Part shown: one piece after another, positions 1 through 7,577 of the stretch | Layout of the letters: each line of letters opens with the position of its first letter | Position numbering within the stretch: position 1 is the first letter of the stretch | Origin: Alistipes sp. | GTDB lineage: Bacteria; Bacteroidota; Bacteroidia; Bacteroidales; Rikenellaceae | DNA length: 64,000 nucleotides | Reading direction: 5' to 3' | Assembly: GCA_017481925.1 (NCBI GenBank) | Contig: JAFUOK010000008.1 | Span: forward strand, 1-64,000 | The notes under the pieces: model-generated | The model's input: the letters and a program-made list of their open reading frames with translations, nothing else | The model's database searches: none | Told to the model about the DNA's origin: nothing | Made by a program: the position numbers and the translations under genes

Positions 1-67
1 TGACGTGGTAGAGGAGCACCAGCAGAACGGTCACCCAGCGCAGGTTGTCGATCCAGTGGCGTCTCAT
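1..67 (-). CDS. Acyltransferase family 3 membrane protein, N-terminal 22 residues only
   Basis: Only the first 22 codons lie in the window; the gene continues past the left edge. The peptide starts MRRHWIDNLRWVTVLLVLLY. The pattern of a basic residue, WIDNLRW and then a hydrophobic stretch ending in YHV is the typical start of membrane acyltransferase-3 (OafA/YrhL-like) proteins, where the first transmembrane helix carries the conserved His. Its ATG overlaps the stop of the upstream AbrB-like gene (ATGA, 64-67), so the two are probably translationally coupled. The acyl substrate cannot be inferred from this fragment. Confidence 0.6.
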   Translation of the reverse strand, partial: MRRHWIDNLRWVTVLLVLLYHV

Positions 68-273
68 TTGTTAAGGTCCTCCAGCACCTGGCCTACTAAA
101 TCCTGAAAAATCTCGGTCTTGACCATAGCCATACCGTTTTTATCGCCCAGCAGCAGGAGTGCATCGCCCGCCTTAAGGTCGTAGAGTTTGCGAGCCTCCT
201 TGGGGATTACGATCTGCCCTTTTTCGCTGATCTTTACCACCCCGAAAATGTACTTACCATCTTTTTCTTGCAT
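64..273 (-). CDS. AbrB/MazE/SpoVT-fold DNA-binding protein
   Basis: This 69-aa protein has the swapped-hairpin AbrB core: VKISEKGQIVIPKEARK at about residues 13-29, followed by LKAGDALLLLGD. The 'KGQIVIPKEAR' signature is diagnostic of the SpoVT/AbrB/MazE DNA-binding fold, which acts as a dimer. No toxin gene lies upstream, so it is more likely a small regulator or a partner of the overlapping acyltransferase gene than an antitoxin. A near-consensus -7 box (TACTTTTA, 295-302 on the minus strand) lies upstream. Its target is unknown. Confidence 0.85.
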   Translation of the reverse strand: MQEKDGKYIFGVVKISEKGQIVIPKEARKLYDLKAGDALLLLGDKNGMAMVKTEIFQDLVGQVLEDLNK

Positions 274-386
274 AGTTGAATGAATTTAGAGTTATAAAAG
301 TAGGAATTTTCCTACAAATATAACTTTTATTCCAAATCCACGCAACCTTTAACGGGAAATTTTCTCCGAGAATAATCATTTTTTGT

Positions 387-394
387 TACCTTTG
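387..394 (+). promoter_or_regulatory. Bacteroidota -7 box for the MBL-fold gene
   Basis: TACCTTTG matches the TAnnTTTG consensus and lies 27 nt before the ATG at 422. I see no clear -33 TTG at the right spacing. Confidence 0.55.
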
Positions 395-421
395 TAGTAA
401 AGGAGAACAAAATTTCACATT

Positions 422-1441
422 ATGAGAAAAGCACTATTTTCAATTATTGCCGCTGTGGCTCTCGTAGTCATGCCCAGCGTTGTGCAAGCGCAGGAGGATG
501 TAGCCTATTGGGGTAAGGAGGACGCGTACCTGTTGCGTCAGGCAAAGTATATGTACGAGTTGGTGGATGAGGCATTGGACGAGTATCCACCCGTGGTGGG
601 AGCCCCCACATCGCGTAAGTTGGCACTCTACAACCTCGATGCTATGTTGCACGAGACCAAGTACGACAACACCGAGCCGTTCAAGAGTTTCGTGGCCTCA
701 CGCGCAAGCAAGGTGATAGCCGACATGCAGTCGCCTGTAAAAAAGGGAATGAAAATTTACAAGATCTACAACGACGGCTTCGTAGCACGCACGAAGTCGG
801 TAACCATCGCTTTTGATGTGGTGCGCGGAGCGCTTAAGGGCGAGGCTATCGTAAGCGACAAGGATATTGCCACGATCGTGGATCAGTGTGACGTGCTGCT
901 GCTTACGCACAACCACGGCGACCACGTCGATCGCTACGTTGTGGACCGTTTCATTGCAGCCGGCAAGCCCGTCATTGCAGCTGACGAAATCCTGAAGGAT
1001 GTCGAGGGCGTAACGCACTACCGCTCGGAAACAGATATTTTGGATAAAAAGATAACGCTCCGTAGCGGCGAGGTGCTGAAGGTAAAGATCTACCCGGGTC
1101 ATCAGAGCGAGATGATGTGTAATGTCTATGCCGTGACCACCCCCGAGGGCCTCACCGTAGCACACACGGGCGACCAGTACAACGAGGGCGACTTCAAGTG
1201 GATCGACACGGTGAAGGATCAGAAGCCTGCTATCGACGCACTGATAATCAACTGCTGGTCAATGAATATTACCGATGCAATCAAGGGATTCAATCCCCGC
1301 TATGTACTCACGGGCCACGAGAATGAGATGGGTCACACGATCGATCACCGCGAGGCCTTCTGGCTCACCTTCCAGAAACTGCAACCCGTCACACACGACT
1401 ACGTCGTAATGGCGTGGGGCGAGTGGTTTTCGTTTAAATAA
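422..1441 (+). CDS. Secreted metallo-beta-lactamase-fold hydrolase (UlaG-like)
   Basis: A 339-aa protein with a signal peptide (residues 1-23, ending VVQAQ). The metal-binding motif LLTHNHGDHVD is at about residues 160-170, followed by HTGDQY (bridging Asp) and LTGHENEMGH near the C-terminus, so the MBL metal-ligand set is complete. The periplasm or cell surface is the likely location. The substrate is unknown. A second, similar secreted MBL protein is encoded at 19759-20727. The gene is monocistronic, with a -7 box 27 nt upstream and a terminator immediately downstream. Confidence 0.8.
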   Translation: MRKALFSIIAAVALVVMPSVVQAQEDVAYWGKEDAYLLRQAKYMYELVDEALDEYPPVVGAPTSRKLALYNLDAMLHETKYDNTEPFKSFVASRASKVIADMQSPVKKGMKIYKIYNDGFVARTKSVTIAFDVVRGALKGEAIVSDKDIATIVDQCDVLLLTHNHGDHVDRYVVDRFIAAGKPVIAADEILKDVEGVTHYRSETDILDKKITLRSGEVLKVKIYPGHQSEMMCNVYAVTTPEGLTVAHTGDQYNEGDFKWIDTVKDQKPAIDALIINCWSMNITDAIKGFNPRYVLTGHENEMGHTIDHREAFWLTFQKLQPVTHDYVVMAWGEWFSFK

Positions 1442-1442
1442 C

Positions 1443-1475
1443 AAAAAAGGCTGTCCCGCAGGGCAGCCTTTTCTA
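1443..1475. terminator. Bidirectional Rho-independent terminator
   Basis: A GGCTGTCC / GGGCAGCC hairpin (about 1449-1456 and 1461-1468) is flanked by A and T runs. It sits between the convergent MBL and nitroreductase genes and can serve both. Confidence 0.8.
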
Positions 1476-2057
1476 TTATTTGACAAAGTGTATTCGCTCC
1501 ATCTTACGCTCCTTGGCTACTGCCTCCCCATCGGGATAGCCCATACATATATGCACGCGAGCCACATAATGCTCGGCAATACCTGCCCTCTGCTGCAACT
1601 CACGCCCTAAATCCGTACGAAAGGTCTCCTCGGCACGACTCACATAGCAACACCCTATACCGAGCGACCACGCCGCCGTCATCATATTCATCGCCACCGA
1701 TGTGCAGTCGTGGATACCATACACCCATCGCTCGGGTGCGAAGAGCGTCACCACGGTAGGCGCATCGTAGAAGCCACTCTCAATGCTATCATCGTCGGCA
1801 ATACTACGTTGTGTGGGTGACACGAAGTGTATGCCATCCGAATTAGCACCTCCGAACAGTTTACGATTCAGTCGTCCCAACCGACCATTCACATCGGCAT
1901 CCTGACACACCAATATCTGCGGCGACTGACGTCCCCCAGCCGTAGGAGCATATAGTCCTGCTTCAAGAATATAATGTAACTCCTGCTCGGCGATCTGCTC
2001 CTTGAGAAAGCGTCGTATCGTACGACGCTCCTTCAGACATTTCAATACTTCGTTCAT
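1476..2057 (-). CDS. Nitroreductase-family flavoprotein, partner of the radical SAM enzyme
   Basis: 193 aa with the FMN-binding N-terminal signature RRTIRRF (residues 11-17), the APTAGGRQSPQ loop, and a C-terminal LGIGCCYV segment typical of the nitroreductase fold (homodimeric, FMN-dependent, NAD(P)H-using). Its ATG overlaps the TGA of the radical SAM gene (ATGA, 2054-2057), so the two are tightly coupled. In that setting it may oxidise or reduce the modified peptide rather than act as a general nitroreductase; that is inference. A general NAD(P)H flavin oxidoreductase is the alternative. Confidence 0.85.
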   Translation of the reverse strand: MNEVLKCLKERRTIRRFLKEQIAEQELHYILEAGLYAPTAGGRQSPQILVCQDADVNGRLGRLNRKLFGGANSDGIHFVSPTQRSIADDDSIESGFYDAPTVVTLFAPERWVYGIHDCTSVAMNMMTAAWSLGIGCCYVSRAEETFRTDLGRELQQRAGIAEHYVARVHICMGYPDGEAVAKERKMERIHFVK

Positions 2058-3088
2058 CGTTTAACCTCCTTCCAGCACTGCGGGTCGGCAGCATAGAAAT
2101 TATGTGTATAACCATACGCCACAGCAGGACAACCTCGGCAGAAACGCAACAACTCGCAGTCGGCACACTTCTCAAACCTGTCATAATCACGATAGGCATC
2201 CATACGCTCACCCGTAAAAATATCATACAACGACTGCTGCCCCACATCGCCCACGCAACTGTCAAAACGTCGGCACGCCATAACCATACCATCAGGCAGA
2301 ATCGTCAGATGGCAATTAGCACAGTTGCATCCGTCGCTCACCACATCAGCGGGCAGGTCCTCGGGGATGGTGAATAGCCCCTTTTCGTAGAGGTAGAGCG
2401 TCCATAGATGGTCTTTGAGATTGAAAATAGTGCCGCTATCCTTATATTGCTGGAACTTATTCCACATCACATCCAAGAAATCGCGATACTCCTCTGGTTC
2501 GATATGTGTACTCTTCTCCAAACTTGTCGGGCAGTAGCGAGCAAAGGCGAAGATACGCACACCGTGCTCCACAACAATATCAACAATCGACGGTATCTCC
2601 TTAATGTTTGTACCAGACACCGTAGTCATCACAGCACACTTAATTCCCGCACGGCGAATACAGCCTATCTTTTCGAGCGTAATATCGAACGAACCTGGGC
2701 GACGCATCTCATCGTGCGTCGAGCGCAAGCCATCAATCGAAAGTTGATATTTATCACATCCATAAAAGCGGAGTCGCTCGCACACCTCATCACTCAAATG
2801 AAACGGATTTCCCAAGATAGTAAAGGGTATATCGTGATGCTTGAAGAGCGCAAGCACATCCCAAAAACGAGGATGCAAAATCGGGTCGCCACCCGTAAGA
2901 TATATGTAAGGCAGGCGTTGCATACGCGCGCACATCGACAAGATGTTGTACAACGTGCTTTCGATCTGCTCATACGGCATACTCTTCAACGGAATAGAGT
3001 TGTCCTCGGAAAAGATGTAACAATGCTTGCAACGCTGATCGCACGCATCGGTTATATGCCATTGAAACGCAAAATACTCCATAATCAA
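2054..3088 (-). CDS. Radical SAM/SPASM peptide maturase (ACGX-type system)
   Basis: 344 aa. The [4Fe-4S]-SAM motif CxxxCxxC is C16, C20 and C23, followed by YLTGGDPILHP (GGDP-type SAM contact) at about residues 63-73. The C-terminal third is a SPASM domain with many cysteines (CNCANC, ACRRFDSC, CADCELLRFCRGCPA and a last PQC), giving ligands for auxiliary Fe-S clusters as in thioether-forming RiPP maturases. It lies 65 nt downstream of a small ACGS-repeat peptide gene and overlaps the nitroreductase by 4 nt. I recall families named 'ACGX system' radical SAM/SPASM and ACGX-repeat peptide, and this pair fits them. An alternative start at the second Met (3082) is possible. Confidence 0.85.
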   Translation of the reverse strand: MIMEYFAFQWHITDACDQRCKHCYIFSEDNSIPLKSMPYEQIESTLYNILSMCARMQRLPYIYLTGGDPILHPRFWDVLALFKHHDIPFTILGNPFHLSDEVCERLRFYGCDKYQLSIDGLRSTHDEMRRPGSFDITLEKIGCIRRAGIKCAVMTTVSGTNIKEIPSIVDIVVEHGVRIFAFARYCPTSLEKSTHIEPEEYRDFLDVMWNKFQQYKDSGTIFNLKDHLWTLYLYEKGLFTIPEDLPADVVSDGCNCANCHLTILPDGMVMACRRFDSCVGDVGQQSLYDIFTGERMDAYRDYDRFEKCADCELLRFCRGCPAVAYGYTHNFYAADPQCWKEVKR

Positions 3089-3095
3089 TCATCTT

Positions 3096-3131
3096 AAAAA
3101 AACTTCGGCCGATGTTCTGCACCGACCGAAG
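3096..3131 (-). terminator. Hairpin plus U-run between precursor peptide and maturase genes (possible attenuator)
   Basis: On the minus strand, CTTCGGTCGGTG and CATCGGCCGAAG form a 12-bp stem (G-U pairs included) with a 5-nt loop, followed by seven Ts. It lies inside a same-direction gene series, between the peptide stop (3154) and the radical SAM start (3088). It would reduce readthrough into the enzyme genes. Confidence 0.75.
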
Positions 3132-3153
3132 CACCTACTAACTACAAAAGATT

Positions 3154-3339
3154 CTACTTCTCGCCAGCACCACATGCTGAGCCACAAGCAGCGGGCTTAG
3201 GCTCTGCGGGCTTCGAGTCGTCGCCTGCACCGCAAGCTGAACCGCAAGCACCACTTGCACCATTACCCTCATTGCACAGATAACCCTGCGCCGTTCTCAT
3301 CACGGCATTGCCGCTGATGCGTACAAAATTTCTCTTCAT
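3154..3339 (-). CDS. ACGS-repeat RiPP precursor peptide candidate
   Basis: 61 aa, starting MKRNFVRISG. I chose the ATG at 3339 because the longer frame adds 19 non-conserved hydrophobic residues. Residues 1-30 look like a leader. The C-terminal half holds two copies of ACGSACGAG (Cys 32/36 and 52/56) separated by a Lys/Pro/Glu linker; C22 is a fifth cysteine. Small size, Cys-x3-Cys pairs in Ala/Gly/Ser context and position directly before a radical SAM/SPASM gene all point to a modified peptide (thioether or other Cys cross-links). The product and its role are unknown. It may be co-transcribed with the lipoprotein gene 41 nt upstream. Confidence 0.75.
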   Translation of the reverse strand: MKRNFVRISGNAVMRTAQGYLCNEGNGASGACGSACGAGDDSKPAEPKPAACGSACGAGEK

Positions 3340-3380
3340 AGTCCAACAAAATTTTAGGTTCAACAATATCTGAAAACAGA

Positions 3381-4148
3381 TTATTTCAACGACCAAGCGA
3401 TAAGGTCGGCCATATACTTACGGCTATCCTTACCAAACCAACCCGTCTGCGTCATCTTTCCTTCGGGAGTACGGCGCGTAGGGCCTTTACGCTCGATATC
3501 CTCGTCGCCACCCATCAGCAGGGCAACCATAGTCTCGGCGCAGGCGAAGAGTTTGCCTCCATTCTCCAACTCAACATACGTGGCGTGCAAATATCCATCA
3601 TCCATACATACGCTGGCGGGGATACCACCCTTCACGCTACGCATACCTGTGCAGGGCACCTCATAACGACCCTTGAAAATCTCATTCTCGAACGACACAG
3701 CTCCGTTGTTGCCCGCAATCTTATTATCATAGCCAAACTCTACGCCAAAGGGCTTTGTCACCGCATTGATATTATAAGGCTCCAACAACACACGGTGCGC
3801 CTCCTCATCAACAAAGACGATGAGCGCGCCACCACGATTGATAAAGTTCACCAATGCCGCAGCCTCCTCTGTGGTGATATTCTTCTGCAGGTCGTGCTGC
3901 AGGGGCGAGAGCATCAAAACCACATCCACGCCCGCAAGCGTAGCCTCATTCAGTGGCTGATCCTCATTAACAACAAACTCGGCACCATTGTCGGCTGCCA
4001 TCTTCTCGTAGTCGGGCACCACATCGGCCGTATAGGAACTACCCAAACACTGACCGTGCGACTTATCAAACAAAAGTACAGGCGTGCGCTCCTCTGTCGA
4101 GCAAGCCACCGCAACGAGGGCACACAAAGAGATAAAAAGTTGTTTCAT
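3381..4148 (-). CDS. DUF4350/GATase1-like lipoprotein
   Basis: 255 aa with a lipoprotein signal (lipobox AVAC, Cys16). The mature part reads like a class-I glutamine-amidotransferase-like Rossmann domain of the DUF4350/ThuA type: LLFDKSHGQCLG, GVDVVLMLSP, and NFINRGGALIVFVDEE followed by a C-terminal CAETMVALL segment. No catalytic triad is obvious, so it may bind rather than hydrolyse. It is the first gene of the leftward series ending in the ACGS peptide, radical SAM enzyme and nitroreductase, and has a good promoter (-33 TTG at 4205-4207, -7 TATTTTTG at 4178-4185). A role in sensing or handling the peptide is speculative. Confidence 0.65.
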   Translation of the reverse strand: MKQLFISLCALVAVACSTEERTPVLLFDKSHGQCLGSSYTADVVPDYEKMAADNGAEFVVNEDQPLNEATLAGVDVVLMLSPLQHDLQKNITTEEAAALVNFINRGGALIVFVDEEAHRVLLEPYNINAVTKPFGVEFGYDNKIAGNNGAVSFENEIFKGRYEVPCTGMRSVKGGIPASVCMDDGYLHATYVELENGGKLFACAETMVALLMGGDEDIERKGPTRRTPEGKMTQTGWFGKDSRKYMADLIAWSLK

Positions 4149-4177
4149 AGTGTTTTGATTTTTAAATTTTCGTTAGA

Positions 4178-4207
4178 CAAAAATAAATTTCAAAACTCTA
4201 AAAAACA
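4178..4207 (-). promoter_or_regulatory. Promoter of the lipoprotein/ACGS-peptide/radical SAM series
   Basis: The minus strand has TTG (4205-4207), a 19-nt spacer and TATTTTTG (4178-4185), matching the Bacteroidota TTTG-N19-21-TAnnTTTG pattern. It lies 30 nt before the lipoprotein start. Confidence 0.6.
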
Positions 4208-4286
4208 AGACGTTACCGCACGGATAGATAGTTACCGCGCAGTTACTATTGCACGTTATCAACGGCTTACACATTCACAAAACTTC

Positions 4287-4321
4287 AAAAAAAATAGCCC
4301 TCACCCGCAAGGTGAAGGCTA
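4287..4321 (-). terminator. Rho-independent terminator of the C1 peptidase gene
   Basis: The minus-strand hairpin TAGCCTTCACC / GGGTGAGGGCTA is followed by eight Ts, 23 nt after the peptidase stop. It separates the peptidase from the RiPP-like operon. Confidence 0.8.
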
Positions 4322-4343
4322 TAATATAAGGTCAAACCTACGG

Positions 4344-5729
4344 TTACTGCTCGGGAGCGAACATAGGATCCCACGAGGGAAGCATGATAGGCTTCTGGTC
4401 GAGCATTCGCATGATGTCGGCGGGAACATACTTCTTCTCTACTACCAAACGGAACATATACTCATTGAACCACTCGTCGGTCATAATCATATTACCCTGA
4501 TAGCCTGACGAGGGGCCCCAGCTATTCTCAACCATCCACTTCTTGGTCTTGCCCGTTGCGGGGTCGATATCTACAGCGATGAGGGTCATAGCGTGAGAAG
4601 AGAGTGATGAGTAGGTCTGGATGCGCTGCTTCTTATCCATCGGCAGAGTAGTGCGGAACAGTGACTCGTAGTCGTAAGCGTTGATGTCCAGCACACCCGT
4701 AGAGCGGTTAGAGAACTTACCCACGTCGCAAGAGAAGTACATGGCGGTATTATCCTTGATTGATGCGATAGCCATCTCCTTGATGCGTTCGATCGGAAGG
4801 TTCAAATATACCCAGTTCTCGCCATCATATACGTGGCGGTCGTACTCGATCTCATACACCTTACCATACTCGCGTGAGGGGTCGTTCATAACCATGATGT
4901 AGTTACCCTCCAGATCCTCACCGATATACTCCTCATAGAAACTCTTCGGCGTGTAGGTCTTCTTGCTCACTACGTTACCCTGCTTGTCATAGCGTGTCCA
5001 CTCGAAAGAGGTGGGAGGAACGCCTACGCACTCTGCCAGGATGCGGTAGATCTCGCTCAGCATAGCCTCCTTGCGTGCTGCGGTCTGCGCGGGCTTCAAC
5101 TCACGCAACTCCAAAGCGTACTCACGCAGCTTCTGACGCAGGATGTTCAACATACCGCTGGTGTTGTTGCTCTGATATGTCTCGGGCATAGCCTCCTTAG
5201 GCACTACGCCGTACTTCATGATAAGGTTCGACACACCCGTAAACTGACCACCGTCGCCGATGGGGTTCTTCATCAACCAATCCACCTTGCGATCCTCCAA
5301 CGGCAGGTCACGTGTATCGACGATAGCCTGCAAGAAGAGGTTTGACTTCTCCAGCAGATCGTAGAATGAGTTGTAGTTCTGCGAGAACTCCATTGAGGGG
5401 AGGTCGTACTTCTCAATCATACGGGCACGCAGTACGTTCAAGCCGGTGAACAACCAGCAACGGCCTGATGAGAGCTGATTGGTGATACCCTTGGTCTTCA
5501 CACGGTCAGAGAAGTGTGTGTCGATCATTGCCAACGCCTCCGCATTAACCGACAGCGCGGCAATAGAGTTTGACGAGAGGGCGTTGCGGATGGCCTTCTG
5601 CTCGGCCGAGCCTGTGTAGCTCTTGCTGATGCGCGAGAGCATATCGGCGCTGATACCGCCATCCTTGGTCTGTGCCGAAGCACCGAGCGCACCCATGATA
5701 AGGGCTGCGCAGATGATAAGTTTCTTCAT
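4344..5729 (-). CDS. Secreted C1B cysteine peptidase (bleomycin hydrolase/PepC-like)
   Basis: 461 aa with a cleavable signal peptide (residues 1-19, ending GASAQ). The papain-like catalytic set is complete: Cys91 in SSGRCWLFTGLN, His379 in SSHAMTLI and Asn402 in MVENSWG. The spacing and the C-terminal NEYMFRLVVEKKYVP segment are those of the aminopeptidase C/bleomycin hydrolase family (usually about 450 aa and cytosolic), so the signal peptide marks the exported Bacteroidota branch. It is transcribed separately from the downstream ACGS-peptide operon, with a terminator between, though it could still act on small peptides nearby. Confidence 0.88.
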   Translation of the reverse strand: MKKLIICAALIMGALGASAQTKDGGISADMLSRISKSYTGSAEQKAIRNALSSNSIAALSVNAEALAMIDTHFSDRVKTKGITNQLSSGRCWLFTGLNVLRARMIEKYDLPSMEFSQNYNSFYDLLEKSNLFLQAIVDTRDLPLEDRKVDWLMKNPIGDGGQFTGVSNLIMKYGVVPKEAMPETYQSNNTSGMLNILRQKLREYALELRELKPAQTAARKEAMLSEIYRILAECVGVPPTSFEWTRYDKQGNVVSKKTYTPKSFYEEYIGEDLEGNYIMVMNDPSREYGKVYEIEYDRHVYDGENWVYLNLPIERIKEMAIASIKDNTAMYFSCDVGKFSNRSTGVLDINAYDYESLFRTTLPMDKKQRIQTYSSLSSHAMTLIAVDIDPATGKTKKWMVENSWGPSSGYQGNMIMTDEWFNEYMFRLVVEKKYVPADIMRMLDQKPIMLPSWDPMFAPEQ

Positions 5730-5802
5730 ACGTATTGTAGTTTAATATTGTTTGGCTGTGAAAAAAGTTTTCTTCGGCGAAGATAATAATAATTTTTCTA
5801 AT

Positions 5803-5810
5803 TATCTTTG
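5803..5810 (+). promoter_or_regulatory. -7 box for thiamine pyrophosphokinase gene
   Basis: TATCTTTG matches TAnnTTTG and puts the transcript start near 5817. This excludes the long TTG-initiated reading from 5822 as the likely protein start. Confidence 0.55.
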
Positions 5811-5875
5811 TTTCCGACTTTTTGCTTTACATCTATCGCTGCAAAAAGTCAATAGTTATGCACACAAAAGAGAAT

Positions 5876-6484
5876 ATGGAGAACATAGCTGTCATCCTCG
5901 CCGCAGGCGACTACCCCACCTCCGCCACCCCATTACAGGTGCTGAAGCGGGCAAAGTATGTTGTCTGCTGTGATGGAGGTGCCGATGCATATATCGGGCG
6001 TGGAGGCATACCCGATGCTATTGTGGGTGATGGCGACTCCCTCTCCGAGCTAAGTCGCACACATTTCGCCTCCATTATTCACCATTCACCCGACCAGGAG
6101 ACCAACGACCAGACCAAAGCCGTCGAATATCTCATCTCGCAAGGTTACTCCGACATCGCCATCGTGGGTGCCACGGGCAAGCGCGAGGATCACACGTTGG
6201 GAAATATTGCTCTGCTGGCGGAGTATCAGCGCAAAGGGATAAGAGTAAGGATGTACACCGACTATGGCGTCTTTACGCCCTGCTCGGATAGTCGCACCTT
6301 TGCAAGCCATGCGGGGCAGGCTGTATCGATATTTAATATTTCGGCTAAAGGATTGCGCTCCACGGGGTTAGAGTACCCCATCTACGACTTTACTTCACTC
6401 TGGCAAGGCACGCTCAACCGCTCTACGGGTGAGGCATTCACGATCGAAGCCGAGGGGGAGTATATCGTATTTCAGACCTATTAA
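5876..6484 (+). CDS. thiN: Thiamine pyrophosphokinase
   Basis: 202 aa. It converts thiamine and ATP to thiamine diphosphate in the cytosol. Visible signatures are VVCCDGGADAY, IVGDGDSLS (Mg/ATP site), PDQETNDQTKAVEYL and VGATGKREDHTLGN, all hallmarks of the ThiN catalytic domain, followed by the C-terminal beta-sandwich with SIFNISAKGLRSTGLEYPI. I chose the ATG at 5876 (MENIAVILAAGDYP) because family members begin just before this strand; the ATG at 5858 is an alternative. The stop overlaps that of the convergent acetyltransferase (6481-6484). No TPP riboswitch is seen upstream. Confidence 0.88.
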   Translation: MENIAVILAAGDYPTSATPLQVLKRAKYVVCCDGGADAYIGRGGIPDAIVGDGDSLSELSRTHFASIIHHSPDQETNDQTKAVEYLISQGYSDIAIVGATGKREDHTLGNIALLAEYQRKGIRVRMYTDYGVFTPCSDSRTFASHAGQAVSIFNISAKGLRSTGLEYPIYDFTSLWQGTLNRSTGEAFTIEAEGEYIVFQTY

Positions 6485-6975
6485 ATCATCTTCTCGTAGG
6501 CCAGGCGACGGCTCTCAATCACTACGTCGCCACAGTAGGTGTAGCCCATCGTGCGAATCAGTCCCTGCATAATCTGATTGTCGGGATGCGTGTCGATGCG
6601 TATGCTACGCACCCGCTCCGCAGCCATAGCCTCCACGGCCTGCATAAAGCGCTTGGAGAAACCCATGCCGACAAAGATCTCATTCACGCATACACGATGC
6701 ACGCAGGCGTAGTCGCCCGAGGTGAGCCACTCGCCACCAGTGAGGTCGTCATACGCAGGTTCGCCCGTGAAGATCACAGCACCATAGGCAAGAATCGTAG
6801 CGCCCTCACACAACACCATACCTACACCATCCTCCACATCACGCTCGACGCTCGTGCGGTTGGGATAGCCACGTTGCCATTGATCGATGCCTGCCGCACC
6901 CAAACGGCGACTTGCGGCTGCCATAATCTCGGCCACGGCCGATACGTCCTCTATGGTTGCTTTACGAAAAATCAT
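6481..6975 (-). CDS. GNAT-family N-acetyltransferase (downstream paralogue)
   Basis: 164 aa with the GNAT acetyl-CoA fold: RKATIEDVSAVAEIM start, HRVCVNEIFVGMGFSKRFMQ as motif A (a degenerate Q/RxxGxG/A), and a C-terminal MGYTYCGDVVIESRRLAYEK. Its start overlaps the stop of the next acetyltransferase gene (ATGA, 6972-6975), and the two proteins are clearly related along their whole length, so this is a tandem duplication. The substrate is unknown. Its stop overlaps the thiN stop on the opposite strand. Confidence 0.8.
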   Translation of the reverse strand: MIFRKATIEDVSAVAEIMAAASRRLGAAGIDQWQRGYPNRTSVERDVEDGVGMVLCEGATILAYGAVIFTGEPAYDDLTGGEWLTSGDYACVHRVCVNEIFVGMGFSKRFMQAVEAMAAERVRSIRIDTHPDNQIMQGLIRTMGYTYCGDVVIESRRLAYEKMI

Positions 6976-7484
6976 ATCTCAGGGTTTAAAATCTTTTCAA
7001 ATGCTGTCAGGTAGCGGCTCTCGAAATATATGATTCCGCAGTAGGTGTAGCCCATGCTCGGCATCAGGTGTTGCATCGCTCGGTTGTCGGCGTGAGTATC
7101 TACCCTCATGCTACGCTTCGACTGCGCCGCCACACGCTCTGCCTCGGCCATGAAACGACGGCCATATCCCTTGCCCACATGTTCTTCGGCCACACACATA
7201 CGATGCACCACGGCGTAGTCGCCCTCCGAGGTGAGCCACTCTCCGTCCGCAATCTCGGCGTATGCAGGCTCGCCCGTGAAGACCATTGCACCGTATGCCA
7301 CCACCTCATCATCCTTTACGAGAACGTAACCTATACCCTCCTCCACATCACGCACAAGGCGCTCGGCATTGGGATAGCCATGTTGCCACTGATCCACACC
7401 AGCAGCACCCAAACGCACAATGGCGGCATTCATAATCTCTATGGCTCGCTCTAAATCGTCCACTATGGCCTTACGAAAAATCAT
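6972..7484 (-). CDS. GNAT-family N-acetyltransferase (upstream paralogue)
   Basis: 170 aa. It shares with its downstream neighbour the opening MIFRKA, RLGAAGVDQWQHGYPN, VFTGEPAY and the MGYTYCG ending. Motif A is better preserved here (CVAEEHVGKGYGRRFM, i.e. VGKGYGRR for acetyl-CoA). The first gene of the two-gene operon, it is coupled to the second by a 4-nt overlap. The substrate is unknown; related GNATs act on small amines or protein N-termini. Confidence 0.8.
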   Translation of the reverse strand: MIFRKAIVDDLERAIEIMNAAIVRLGAAGVDQWQHGYPNAERLVRDVEEGIGYVLVKDDEVVAYGAMVFTGEPAYAEIADGEWLTSEGDYAVVHRMCVAEEHVGKGYGRRFMAEAERVAAQSKRSMRVDTHADNRAMQHLMPSMGYTYCGIIYFESRYLTAFEKILNPEI

Positions 7485-7531
7485 AATCGAAATGTTTTTG
7501 CAAATATAGCAAAAAAGATATTTATTTTAAG

Positions 7532-7572
7532 TATTACACCTATAACACTTATAACACTTATTACACTTATTA
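7532..7572 (+). repeat. 9-bp tandem repeat (about 4.5 units)
   Basis: TATTACACC, TATAACACT, TATAACACT and TATTACACT occur in a row, then TATTA. It lies between the acetyltransferase start and the tRNA terminator. Its function is not known. Confidence 0.7.
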
Positions 7573-7577
7573 AAAAC

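Noticed and set aside
3340..3396. 19-residue upstream extension of the ACGS-repeat peptide
   Set aside because: Hydrophobic, no conserved sequence and close to the previous gene's stop; the ATG at 3339 gives a typical precursor length.
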